A program made the translations under genes and the position numbers. Under the pieces are notes generated by a model that worked only from the letters and a program-made list of their open reading frames with translations, ran no database searches and was not told where the DNA came from. Source: Leeuwenhoekiella marinoflava DSM 3653 (GTDB lineage Bacteria; Bacteroidota; Bacteroidia; Flavobacteriales; Flavobacteriaceae). Taken from it: a stretch of 64,000 bases of DNA. The stretch is taken from assembly GCF_900129005.1 (NCBI RefSeq), contig NZ_FQUN01000022.1:1-64000 (forward strand), written 5' to 3'. Shown here in pieces: positions 8,408-17,622 of this stretch (positions within the stretch are counted from its first letter, which is position 1; each line of letters opens with the position of its first letter).

Positions 8408-9139
8408 TTGCAGAATCTTTTGAGGAAAAAACTACATAAATATTTACGTTTAGAATGGGTTGCTGCATTGCTTTTAGTGGTCAATTTTTTTGTGACGTAC
8501 AATTTTGATTTAGAATTTTTTAGATTAGTGCGGTTAATCTCACTTTGTACTTTAGTGATTTATTATCTGTATAAAAAACACGTAAAGAGTATTTTTCTCC
8601 TACTCGCCTTTTTGTTTTTTATAAGTAGAGATGTAGGATATCAATTTTTTGAAGAAATTTGGGGCGCAGAATTGTATATGGCTTCGGCTACGATAGGTTA
8701 TTTGTTACTCTTTTTTGACAGAATTCCTTATCTCAAAAATGGCATCAAATGGTCCACAGTGTTATTGACCTTTGTTTTAGTTGTAGCTACGGGGAGCATC
8801 TTACTTTTACTAGGGGATTTAGCAGAAGCTAATTTAGAAACTCAATTTGAACTTATACTATTTTACAGTTATGGTGTTTCTTTAATATTGTTAGTTTTAG
8901 CAGCCTGCTATTATAATCATAGATTGAATAGTATGCGTTCGCTGCTTTTTATCTTTACGGTTTTTGGTTTTGTAGTTTCAGATATTGCAGCTTGTCTTGC
9001 TTATTTTAATGAAATGAATAATTTCTATTATCTTGATAGAAGTTTGTTTATTGTGAGTATGGCACTGCTTGCCAATTTTGGTATGAATGTGGAAGGAGCT
9101 GAATTAGAGCAAGCAGATTTTTTAGTCTTGAAAGAATAA
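8408..9139 (+). CDS. multi-pass membrane protein without an ATG start, function unknown
   Basis: The 243-residue frame is rich in hydrophobic helices (about seven), for example VAALLLVVNFFVTYNF, LVRLISLCTLVIYYLY and LLLAFLFFISRDVG. No ATG lies in frame near the 5' end: the likely start is the TTG at 8408. An ATG at 8395 is followed two codons later by a stop and is out of frame. The architecture is the same as in the next gene, with which it shares YGVSLILLVLAACYY/YYYYRL-like and RSLLFIFTVFGFVVSDI-like segments, so the two are tandem paralogues. The helix layout recalls YhhN/TMEM86-like proteins, but I cannot support that assignment. Confidence 0.55.
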   Translation: MQNLLRKKLHKYLRLEWVAALLLVVNFFVTYNFDLEFFRLVRLISLCTLVIYYLYKKHVKSIFLLLAFLFFISRDVGYQFFEEIWGAELYMASATIGYLLLFFDRIPYLKNGIKWSTVLLTFVLVVATGSILLLLGDLAEANLETQFELILFYSYGVSLILLVLAACYYNHRLNSMRSLLFIFTVFGFVVSDIAACLAYFNEMNNFYYLDRSLFIVSMALLANFGMNVEGAELEQADFLVLKE

Positions 9140-9210
9140 GAATTTACCTCAGTGTGTATAAGAATATTTTACTTGTTTTAAAGTAAAATTCAGGGTTTTA
9201 AATTATATGT

Positions 9211-9959
9211 ATGGGGATGACTAGAGCAGAGCGTTTAAAATTGAGCAGCGCTAAAGGATCGTTTTTAAATAACCTTACGGTTGTAGGGGGACTTCTTTTT
9301 GTTTGTAATGCATGTGCTTTATTCTATTTATCAGATTTTGAGTCCAGAGGGGTTCGATTAGCATCTTCGCTTGTTTTGGTTTTGTATTATATTTTTTTAT
9401 TACCTAAATACAGCCGACTTCTAATCCTTATTCTGGTTTCTTTTATAATAAGGGATTGTGCTGTTCTGGTGTATGAGACTCCGCTAGGTGTTTATAGTTA
9501 TTTCAGCTTTGGGTTAATAGCTTATTTGATCTTAACTTTTAAGCAATTTAGAAATCTAAAACAGTATCGTTTTGAATATCCTTCAGTATTATCAATTGTG
9601 TTATTTGCTATAGCCAGTTTTTTTATTCTGTACAATTTAGAAACTGCTGTAGAGCCTTATTTTGAAAATACTTCAACACCATTCTTTTTTATGTCCTGGG
9701 TACTAGTGTTATAATCGTTTTGTTTATGGCTGTTTACTATTATTACAGGCTAGGTAGTTTGAGAGCTCTGATATTTTGCTTTAGTGTTTTTGCTTTTATG
9801 CTTTCTGATGTGTTGAGTAATTTTGCATATTATGCAGATCTTTTCTACCTATTCCTTTTTGTTAGATTCTTTTATTTGGCAGGGTTAATCTTATTGATAA
9901 ACTATGGGGTGAGTCATGAGTTACGCGAGAAAGAGGATGAATACAATAAGGAGGCTTAA
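9211..9959 (+). pseudogene. paralogous multi-pass membrane protein, frameshifted in a T tract
   Basis: Two frames, 9211-9716 and a second resuming upstream of 9720, together encode one protein of about 249 residues resembling the preceding membrane protein. They differ by one base. If the T6 run at 9685-9690 had seven Ts, the frame would read through as FFFYVLGTSVIIVLFMAVYY, which lines up well with FYSYGVSLILLVLAACYY of the paralogue. So a single T has been lost in a homopolymer. It could be true inactivation, reversible slippage or a sequencing error. The intact form would have about seven membrane helices and a charged C-terminus. Function unknown. Confidence 0.7.
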
Positions 9960-10092
9960 TTCTAATACTTTTATGCATTTCGAGTTCAGCTGAATTCAAT
10001 TTACAATTCTTAATAGTTGTATTATTCCTATATTAAAATATCCAACATAACCCTTATTTTTTGCGTAAATTCGCAAGCAATTAAAAATTCAC

Positions 10093-11169
10093 ATGCTAGA
10101 ACGATTAAACTTTATAAAACAACGCTTTGACGAAGTAAGCGATCTTATTATTCAACCTGATATAATCACAGATCAGAAGCGTTATGTAGAGCTCAATAAA
10201 GAATACAAAGACTTACGCGCTCTTATGGATGAGCGTGAGAAATACATTCAATATACACAGCAAGTAGAAGAAGCAGAAGAGCTCATAGCAGATGGTGGCG
10301 ACCCTGAAATGACGGAAATGGCTAAACTTCAGCTTGAAGAATCTAAAGGAGCTTTACCGGCACTTGAGGAGAAAATCAGATTTATGCTGGTACCTAAAGA
10401 TCCTGAGGACGCTAAAAATGCCGTGATGGAAATTCGGGCGGGAACCGGTGGCGATGAAGCAAGTATTTTTGCAGGAGATTTGTATAGGATGTACATGAAA
10501 TACTGCGAGAGCAAAGGCTGGAAAACCAGTACTATAGATTATAGTGAAGGTACCAGTGGCGGTTATAAGGAAATCCAAGTTGAGGTTACCGGTGATGATG
10601 TATACGGAACCTTACGTTTTGAGGCCGGAGTTCACCGTGTTCAGCGTGTTCCACAAACCGAAACTCAAGGTCGTGTGCATACCAGTGCGGCAACAGTGAT
10701 GGTCTTTCCGGAAGCTGAAGAGTTTGATGTAGAAATCGATCCTAAAGATGTACGTATAGATTATTTCTGTTCTTCTGGCCCAGGTGGTCAGTCGGTAAAC
10801 ACGACTTATTCGGCGGTGCGTTTAACGCATGAGCCAACCGGACTTGTAGCGCAATGTCAGGATCAGAAATCTCAGCATAAGAATAAGGAAAAGGCTTTTA
10901 AAGTATTACGCTCGCGTCTTTATGATATGGAGCTTGCTAAGAAACAAGAAGAAGATGCTTTGAAGCGTGGGTCTATGGTTACTAGTGGTGACCGTAGTGC
11001 AAAAATACGTACGTATAACTACCCGCAAGGGCGTGTTACAGATCACCGTATCAACCTTACCTTATACGATTTGTCAAATATCATCGACGGAGATATTCAG
11101 CGTATTATTGATGAATTACAATTGGTAAGCAATACCGAAAAATTAGCCGAAGGAGGAGATACTATCTAA
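10093..11169 (+). CDS. prfA: peptide chain release factor 1
   Basis: The 358-residue protein is a full-length class I release factor for UAA and UAG codons. The peptidyl-hydrolysis motif GGQ lies in [12 protein letters not shown], and a PxT-type recognition region is expected just before it; RAGTGGDEA and [14 protein letters not shown] are conserved family stretches. RF1 binds the ribosomal A site and triggers release of the finished peptide; PrmC-type enzymes methylate the Gln of GGQ. The gene is followed after 23 bp by pyrF and then a metal-receptor gene on the same strand, an arrangement often found in Flavobacteriaceae. Confidence 0.97.
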   Translation: MLERLNFIKQRFDEVSDLIIQPDIITDQKRYVELNKEYKDLRALMDEREKYIQYTQQVEEAEELIADGGDPEMTEMAKLQLEESKGALPALEEKIRFMLVPKDPEDAKNAVMEIRAGTGGDEASIFAGDLYRMYMKYCESKGWKTSTIDYSEGTSGGYKEIQVEVTGDDVYGTLRFEAGVHRVQRVPQTETQGRVHTSAATVMVFPEAEEFDVEIDPKDVRIDYFCSSGPGGQSVNTTYSAVRLTHEPTGLVAQCQDQKSQHKNKEKAFKVLRSRLYDMELAKKQEEDALKRGSMVTSGDRSAKIRTYNYPQGRVTDHRINLTLYDLSNIIDGDIQRIIDELQLVSNTEKLAEGGDTI

Positions 11170-11192
11170 ACTTTAAAAAAATAAATTTTTAC

Positions 11193-12014
11193 GTGGACGC
11201 CAATACCCTCTTTGAACAAATTAAAAAAAAGCAATCTGTACTTTGTGTAGGCCTAGATACTGATCTAGAAAAAGTGCCTCAGCATTTACTACAGGAGGAA
11301 GATCCCATTTTTGCTTTCAATAAGGCTATTATAAACGCAACACATCACGTTGCTGTTGCCTATAAACCCAATACAGCTTTTTATGAAGCTTACGGTATTA
11401 AAGGCTGGCAATCTCTAGAAAAGACAATCAACTATTTGAATGAAAATTATCCTGATGTTTTTACGATTGCAGATGCAAAACGTGGAGATATCGGGAATAC
11501 CTCTGGCAGGTATGCCAAAGCTTTTTTTGAAGATCTAGGCTTTGATTCTGTGACTACAGCTCCTTATATGGGTAAAGATTCTATAGAACCTTTTCTAGCT
11601 TTTGAAGGAAAATTTACAATAATGTTGGCGCTGACTTCAAATCCGGGAGCTTTTGATTTTCAAACTTTGAAAGTGGGAGATACCGAATTGTATAAAAAAG
11701 TTTTAAAGACTTCTAAGTCTTGGAAAAACAGCGACCGACTGATGTATGTTGTAGGCGCTACAAAGGCTGAGTTTTTAGCTGAAATTCGTCAGATAATTCC
11801 TGAAGCATTTTTACTCGTGCCTGGAGTAGGTGCACAGGGAGGAAGTATGGATGCTGTTTTTAAATATGGAGCTACTGAAACTGCCGGGTTATTGATAAAC
11901 TCTTCAAGAGGAATTATATATGCTTCTGCAGGTGAAAATTTTGCTGAAGCCGCAGCTACCGAAGCTCAAAAATTACAGCAACAAATGGCTGTACATCTTC
12001 AGAAATTGATTTAA
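11193..12014 (+). CDS. pyrF: orotidine 5'-phosphate decarboxylase
   Basis: The 273-residue protein decarboxylates OMP to UMP, the last step of de novo pyrimidine synthesis. The catalytic motif [11 protein letters not shown] is present, with [12 protein letters not shown] near the N-terminus and [10 protein letters not shown] near the phosphate site. The length fits the longer type 2 family. The start is a GTG at 11193: the usual family N-terminus ([12 protein letters not shown]) follows directly and no ATG is available. It lies 23 bp after prfA and 17 bp before the next gene, so the three are probably co-transcribed. Confidence 0.96.
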   Translation: MDANTLFEQIKKKQSVLCVGLDTDLEKVPQHLLQEEDPIFAFNKAIINATHHVAVAYKPNTAFYEAYGIKGWQSLEKTINYLNENYPDVFTIADAKRGDIGNTSGRYAKAFFEDLGFDSVTTAPYMGKDSIEPFLAFEGKFTIMLALTSNPGAFDFQTLKVGDTELYKKVLKTSKSWKNSDRLMYVVGATKAEFLAEIRQIIPEAFLLVPGVGAQGGSMDAVFKYGATETAGLLINSSRGIIYASAGENFAEAAATEAQKLQQQMAVHLQKLI

Positions 12015-12031
12015 ACCTTTAGCTTTGGTCT

Positions 12032-12811
12032 ATGAAAGATCAACTGGGTCATGTTATTTCACTTCAAAAGCCGCCTACGCGTATAGTTTGTTTAGTGCCA
12101 AGTCTTACAGAACTTTTGGTAGATTTAGATCTGAGTGAGCATATTGTGGGGGTTACTAAGTTTTGCGTGCATCCTGAGAACCTTCGTGAAGAAAAACAGG
12201 TTGTGGGTGGCACAAAATCTATTCATTTAGATAAAATCAAACAATTAAAGCCGGACTTTATTCTTTGTAATAAAGAAGAGAATACGCTTGAAATCGTAGA
12301 AACTTGCCGGAAAATAGCTCCGGTTTATGTTTCAGATATCAATACTTTTGAAGAGTTTTATGCATTTCTTAAAGACTTAGGGAAGGTTTTTCAGATTGAA
12401 AATTCAACACAAAATCTAATTGAAGAAGTATCTGGAAAACGACATGCTTTTCAGAAAAGAGTACTTTTAAGACCTGCTCAAAAGGTTGCCTACTTGATTT
12501 GGAATAACCCGGTGATGGTTGCGGGAGGAGCAAATTTTATCAATGTACTTTTAAAAGAATTACAGTTTAAGAACATCTTTGAGCGTGAAAAGAGTAGATA
12601 CCCGGAAATCAAAATAACTGATTTAAAAGAGGCGGAATTAGTCTTGTTGTCATCAGAGCCTTTTCCTTTTAAAAAAAAGCATATAGCACAATTCCAACAA
12701 TATACAGATGCAAAAATCCTTTGCGTGGACGGTGAGTATTTTAGTTGGTATGGGAGTAGACTTCTTAAAGCATTTGATTACTTTGAGGAGCTGCTTGAAT
12801 GTATGGAATAA
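12032..12811 (+). CDS. helical-backbone metal receptor / BtuF-like substrate-binding protein without signal peptide
   Basis: The 259-residue protein has the two-lobe fold of ABC-transporter receptors for metals, heme or cobalamin (PTRIVCLVPSLTELLVDL, VVGGTKSIHLDKIKQLKPD, SEPFPFKKKHIAQF). It starts directly with MKDQLGHVISL, with no signal peptide or lipobox, so as annotated it would stay in the cytoplasm, which is unusual for a transport receptor. No ABC permease or ATPase gene is adjacent. It is the last gene of the prfA-pyrF group and is followed by a terminator. The ligand cannot be told from sequence; cobalamin is one option. Confidence 0.75.
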   Translation: MKDQLGHVISLQKPPTRIVCLVPSLTELLVDLDLSEHIVGVTKFCVHPENLREEKQVVGGTKSIHLDKIKQLKPDFILCNKEENTLEIVETCRKIAPVYVSDINTFEEFYAFLKDLGKVFQIENSTQNLIEEVSGKRHAFQKRVLLRPAQKVAYLIWNNPVMVAGGANFINVLLKELQFKNIFEREKSRYPEIKITDLKEAELVLLSSEPFPFKKKHIAQFQQYTDAKILCVDGEYFSWYGSRLLKAFDYFEELLECME

Positions 12812-12843
12812 AAAAAGCCATCCTTTTGGGATGACTTTTTTAT
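12811..12843. terminator. bidirectional terminator between convergent genes
   Basis: A-run, stem gccatcc / ggatgac (one mismatch) with a short loop, then a T-run. It overlaps the end of the metal-receptor gene and serves both it and the convergent SusD gene. Confidence 0.75.
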
Positions 12844-12861
12844 TAGGTATTTTAATACCAT

Positions 12862-14226
12862 TTAAGAACCATAGCCTGGATTGTTATCTCCAATTAAATC
12901 ATTGGTGTCCATTTCATTTTGAGGAATAGGTAATACTAAAGTCGGATCATTATATGGTAAACCATCTATATCATTTTTGGTTCGTTTAAGATCGTGAAGT
13001 AAAAAACCTTCAAAAGCGAGTTCAAGTTGACGTTCCAGTAGAATGTCATCCTGAGTTAATGGTGCTGTAACTGTTATTGCACCTGATCTCAGGCGTAACA
13101 TATTAATATCTTCTTCAGGAGTTTGGCCTATTGAGGTGGTTTCAATAATATTTCCTTCAGCACGTATAAGGTACATCTCAGCAAGTCTAATTAATGGAAT
13201 GTTGGCAAACTGGTTAGTGTATTTTCCGGTTAGGTCATCACCATAATCACCAATATATGAGTAGTTCGCACGTTCATCATCAGCATCTGGAAATAGTGCA
13301 AAGTAGTCAGGGTTTAAAACAATATCACCGCCACGACCTCCATTGTCTTGAGATGCATAAAACGTAATAAAGTCACTTTCTCCAGTCTGATTCGTAACTT
13401 GAAAAGCAAATATATCTTCAGGTGAATTTGCATCATTATTAAATGCGCCTGCAAAACTTTCAGTTAGTGAGGCTCCGCTATTTTCGATAACATCATCTGC
13501 TGCATCTCTCGCTGAGGCATAATTTTGCATTTGTAAATAAACTCGAGCTCTTATAGCTTGAGCAGCATATTTTGTAGCGAAAACTCCATTTGATGTAGGT
13601 AGTTTTGTATAGGCATCACCTAAATCATTTAAAATTTGAGCATAAATTTCTTCAACAGAGGCTCTTTCAGCAGGAAGTGGTTGTGAATAATCTTCATATC
13701 CAGTAAGCCTAAGGGGAACACCTGCTTGATTATTAGTAGCTCCTGCTTCATATGGTAAAGCCCAAAGACGAATTAATTCAAAGTAATTGATCGCTCTAAG
13801 AAATTTAGCTTCTCCCTCAACCTGAGCTTTTTTATCATCACTACTAGTTATAATATCTAAGTTGTCTATAATTAAATTTGTTTGATTAATGCTCTCATAA
13901 TTATTAAACCAAGTATCTCTGACAAAAGTATTATCTACTAGAAGACTCTTTTGTATAAGCTGTCTTGGAGCCACGAAAGTACCAAACCAACTAATTTGAT
14001 CCGATGCTCCTAAAAGGTCTGCCATAATTTGAATATCTCCTCCAAAACTTACACCTTGACCGGATTCTTGATAAATTCCTAATAATAAAGCATCCAGGTT
14101 TTGTTCTGAACTTAATGCTTGTGAGCCATCAATACTTTGCTCTGGATCAATTTCTAAATTATCTTCACAGCTAAATATTATTAGCGTTAGGAGAAGTAAA
14201 ATTGAAAATCTATATATGTTATTCAT
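12862..14226 (-). CDS. SusD/RagB-family outer-membrane nutrient-binding lipoprotein
   Basis: The 454-residue lipoprotein has a signal sequence with lipobox (TLIIFSC, Cys at residue 20) and the SusD helical core: AKFLRAINYFELIRLWA, TPEEDINMLRLRSGA and LERQLELAFEGFLLHDLKR at the C-terminus. SusD proteins sit on the cell surface as a lid on the matching SusC porin and bind the glycan or other substrate. The gene lies 10 bp after the SusC gene on the same strand. No glycoside hydrolase or sensor lies next to the pair, so the substrate cannot be guessed. Confidence 0.92.
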   Translation of the reverse strand: MNNIYRFSILLLLTLIIFSCEDNLEIDPEQSIDGSQALSSEQNLDALLLGIYQESGQGVSFGGDIQIMADLLGASDQISWFGTFVAPRQLIQKSLLVDNTFVRDTWFNNYESINQTNLIIDNLDIITSSDDKKAQVEGEAKFLRAINYFELIRLWALPYEAGATNNQAGVPLRLTGYEDYSQPLPAERASVEEIYAQILNDLGDAYTKLPTSNGVFATKYAAQAIRARVYLQMQNYASARDAADDVIENSGASLTESFAGAFNNDANSPEDIFAFQVTNQTGESDFITFYASQDNGGRGGDIVLNPDYFALFPDADDERANYSYIGDYGDDLTGKYTNQFANIPLIRLAEMYLIRAEGNIIETTSIGQTPEEDINMLRLRSGAITVTAPLTQDDILLERQLELAFEGFLLHDLKRTKNDIDGLPYNDPTLVLPIPQNEMDTNDLIGDNNPGYGS

Positions 14227-14236
14227 AGTGTTTTTT

Positions 14237-17200
14237 TTAAAATTTTACATTAAGTCCTACAGAGAATGTTCTTGCCGGAGGAACCGAATAAAAAGCTTGT
14301 CCGACACCGCCAGCATCACTTCGAGCTTCTGGATCGTAACCTTCATAATCAGTAAATGTTAATAGGTTAACACCTGTTGCATAGATACGTACTTTAGAAA
14401 GACCGTAACGTTCTATAACTCCTTCAGGTAGACTATATCCTAACGTAGCGTTACGTAACCTGATGAAATCACTTTCGTCTAAATAACGTGTTGATTGCGC
14501 AGTACCATTACCTCCAAAAAGGCGTGCCTGTGGTACATCTGTGATGTCGCCAGGTTGTTGCCATCTATCTGTAAATTGATCAAGTGTTTGGTTGTCAAAA
14601 TAGTCTGCGCTAGCAGATTGAAAGCGACCACCTCCATTATAGATGGATGCACCAAATTCTCCTTGAAAAGTGAATGAGAAATCAATATCCATAAAGTTTA
14701 TGGTGTTGGTAATACCTCCATACCACTCTGGGAAAGGATTGCCCACAACGATTCTATTAGCACTATTTGCATTGGTTGTTGTTTCTTTACTAAGAGAACC
14801 GTCTGGATTTTCAGAATTTATAAAATATAAAGCATCACCATTTGCAGGATCAACACCTGCATACTCTATCATATACAATGCATTTACAGGCTCACCAACA
14901 CGTTGAATGTTTTGACCATTCACAATATCATTATTGCTGTTAGGAAGTGATAAAATTTCATTTTTGTTATAAGCCAAGTTTAAGCTTGTTGACCATTGGA
15001 AATTTTCAGTTTGAATGTTATCTGTGTTTAATACAAATTCAAAACCTTTGTTTTCCAACTCACCAATGTTACTGCTAATACTTGAAGCTCCTGAACTTGG
15101 AATAAGTGGAACGTCAAATAGAAGACCATCTGTGTTTTTATGGTAATAGTCAATTTCTCCAGAGATTCTACCATTAAAGAAGCCATATTCTATACCAAAA
15201 TCTGTTTGAGTTGTAGTTTCCCAAGTTAGATCTGGGTTTCCAGGTTGACTTAGAGATATGCCTGGGCGTTGATTGTAGGAAATAGCAGCAAATAAATATC
15301 GAGACGAGAAATCACCTATCTCAGCATTACCTGTCTTACCCCAACTCCCACGAAGTTTTAAGTACGATAATAAATCAGAATCCTGTAAAAAGTTTTCCTC
15401 AGAAACAACCCATCCTGCAGAAAATGCAGGGAATACACCATAGCGCTCATTGCCTCCAAACCTAGAAGAACCATCTCTTCTTATGCTTGCTTTTAATAAA
15501 TATTTATTTGCATAATCATAAGTAGCTCTTGCAAATAAGGAAAAAAAGGAGTTAGCAGAACGATTACCACGACCGGCAACTATATCAGCTCCTCCATCTA
15601 CAGTTTGAAAATCATCTGACGGAAACTGGTTTGCTGTTACACTCTCATATCGTCTAGTGGTTTCGTTTAATTCTGTACCTGCCACAATACTTAAAGTGTT
15701 TAAATCTCCTAATTGTTTATCATAACTTAAGAAACCTGAAACAATATAGTTTTCAGCATTTACGCTACTGGCAAATACTTCGCCATTTGTTGATTGAAAA
15801 GGTGCGTTTCTACCAGTAAAATTATCTTCAGTTTGGTAGTATAAATCATATGCAAAGTTACCATTGATTTTTAAGCCATCTAAAATTTCATAATCTCCAA
15901 AGGTTCTTCCGTTAACTCGTTTTATAATGGTTTTATAAAACGCATTTTCTTCTTGTAATAAGAAGTTAGGGTAAATAGTATTTGCGTTAGGTGATCCATC
16001 TTCATTATAAGCTGGTGAGATATGAGGCTGTGCAATCCCTTGAAGTGGGTTTACAAAAGCATTATCATTAGCGATACGGTCGATATCTGTACGAGAATAG
16101 CTTAGGTTCATCCCAATATTAAAACGCTCGCTGAATTTATGATTTATGTTTGTTCTACCGTTAAATCGTCTTAATTCATTACCACGAATGATGCCTCTAG
16201 TTTCATTTAAAGATCCTGCAAAGAAAATGGAAGTCTTTGCATTTCCTCCACTCATAGAGAAGTCTGCATCAGAAACGTGTCCGTTCTGAAAAGCAAGGTC
16301 TTGCCAGTCTGTGTTTACTGCGTTATTTCGCCAGTCTGTACCAGCTGCAAGAAAGTCAAATTGATCTTCTATATATGCTATAGCTTCTGCTTCATCATTA
16401 AATGAAGATCCAACAGCATTAACAGCCGCTTCGCGAAATAGCTCAATATATTGAGAAGAGTTTAACCAATCTCTTTTGTTAGTTGGTTCACTTGAACCGT
16501 GACTTATATTTACCGAGAATTCAGATTTACCTTCTTTGCCTGTTTTAGTAGTTATAATAACAACTCCATTAGCACCTCGTGCACCATATATTGCGGCTGA
16601 TGAGGCATCTTTAAGAATCTCAATAGATTCAATTTCATTAGGACTAATAGAAAGAAGTGGATTAGTTGGAGCTCCGTTATTTGATTCATCGCCATTGTAA
16701 AGAGGAATGCCGTCTAATACATACAGAGGTTGCGTGCCAGCTGATATACTTGTTGCTCCACGTACACGGATATTTAAGCCACCTTCTACTTTTCCATTAG
16801 TCTGGGTTATTTGTACCCCAGCAGCTTTACCTACAAGTGCACTTTGAAAGTTAGAAACAGGTACTTCATCAATATCTTCAGCACTAAGCTTTACAATATT
16901 GTCGGTAAGCGTTCGCTTACTTTGAGTTCCATAGCCAACAACTAAAATTTCATCAAGTTCATCTGCGCTTGCTTGTAAAGTAATATTGTAAGTTGTTGTT
17001 GATGTTACTGAAACTTCTTGATTTTTAAATCCGAGATAAGAAAAAACCAACCTAGAGCCTTCATTGGCACTAATTGAATAATTTCCATCAAAATCAGTTT
17101 GAGTTCCTGTTGAAGTGCCTTTTACCGAGATGTTTACGCCCGGTAATGGGAGGCCTTGATCATCTGTTACTGTTCCTGTCACCGTTTTTGTTTGTGCAAA

Positions 17201-17260
17201 CGAAATGTAACAGAAAAGCATCGCGATGATGCTTAGAGAAAATTGTAATTTTCTATTCAT
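14237..17260 (-). CDS. SusC/RagA-family TonB-linked outer-membrane transporter
   Basis: The 1007-residue protein has a signal peptide ending in SFAQ, a CarboxypepD_reg-like domain (VTGTVTDDQGLPLPGVNISV to about residue 105), the SusC signature DELDEILVVGYGTQ before the plug, a plug with VRGATSISAGTQPLYVLDG and ASSAAIYGARGANGVVIITT, and a long beta-barrel ending in an aromatic-rich strand (PARTFSVGLNVKF). It imports its substrate with energy from TonB-ExbBD. With the SusD gene behind it, it forms a two-gene operon. The 362-bp upstream gap holds a perfect 19-bp inverted repeat. Confidence 0.95.
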   Translation of the reverse strand: MNRKLQFSLSIIAMLFCYISFAQTKTVTGTVTDDQGLPLPGVNISVKGTSTGTQTDFDGNYSISANEGSRLVFSYLGFKNQEVSVTSTTTYNITLQASADELDEILVVGYGTQSKRTLTDNIVKLSAEDIDEVPVSNFQSALVGKAAGVQITQTNGKVEGGLNIRVRGATSISAGTQPLYVLDGIPLYNGDESNNGAPTNPLLSISPNEIESIEILKDASSAAIYGARGANGVVIITTKTGKEGKSEFSVNISHGSSEPTNKRDWLNSSQYIELFREAAVNAVGSSFNDEAEAIAYIEDQFDFLAAGTDWRNNAVNTDWQDLAFQNGHVSDADFSMSGGNAKTSIFFAGSLNETRGIIRGNELRRFNGRTNINHKFSERFNIGMNLSYSRTDIDRIANDNAFVNPLQGIAQPHISPAYNEDGSPNANTIYPNFLLQEENAFYKTIIKRVNGRTFGDYEILDGLKINGNFAYDLYYQTEDNFTGRNAPFQSTNGEVFASSVNAENYIVSGFLSYDKQLGDLNTLSIVAGTELNETTRRYESVTANQFPSDDFQTVDGGADIVAGRGNRSANSFFSLFARATYDYANKYLLKASIRRDGSSRFGGNERYGVFPAFSAGWVVSEENFLQDSDLLSYLKLRGSWGKTGNAEIGDFSSRYLFAAISYNQRPGISLSQPGNPDLTWETTTQTDFGIEYGFFNGRISGEIDYYHKNTDGLLFDVPLIPSSGASSISSNIGELENKGFEFVLNTDNIQTENFQWSTSLNLAYNKNEILSLPNSNNDIVNGQNIQRVGEPVNALYMIEYAGVDPANGDALYFINSENPDGSLSKETTTNANSANRIVVGNPFPEWYGGITNTINFMDIDFSFTFQGEFGASIYNGGGRFQSASADYFDNQTLDQFTDRWQQPGDITDVPQARLFGGNGTAQSTRYLDESDFIRLRNATLGYSLPEGVIERYGLSKVRIYATGVNLLTFTDYEGYDPEARSDAGGVGQAFYSVPPARTFSVGLNVKF

Positions 17261-17426
17261 ATATAAGGTTTAAAGGTTAATATTTCTCTAATACCCTAAA
17301 GAAAAAATGAGTTTGAAAATTTTAATAATCTTCATCTAATTAGGGTTGAGAGATGTTGAATATATACGAAAATAGGTTATTCGTGGTAATAAATGCTTAA
17401 ATTAAGTTAATTTAGTATTGTTTAAT

Positions 17427-17468
17427 TATATCTGTTAAAATTGTTAATCAACAATTTTAACAGATATA
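17427..17468. repeat. perfect 19-bp inverted repeat upstream of the susCD-like operon
   Basis: Arms at 17427-17445 (tatatctgttaaaattgtt) and 17450-17468 are exact reverse complements, separated by four bases. It lies about 167 bp upstream of the SusC start and about 155 bp past the end of the PfkB gene, in a 362-bp gap without other features. No T run follows on the minus strand, so it is not a standard terminator for the PfkB gene. A regulator binding site or a leader hairpin is equally possible. Confidence 0.7.
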
Positions 17469-17622
17469 TAATAATAACACTATCAAATTCAGAATTTGAA
17501 ATTTTTTAGCTTCAATATTTTTATTATGATGAATTTCGGAATGGTGTAGGTAATTGTGTTAAAGTTTAATTCTTTTGAGTTAAAAGGAAGATTTGCTCTA
17601 GAATTAAGCGCAGTGATATGCT

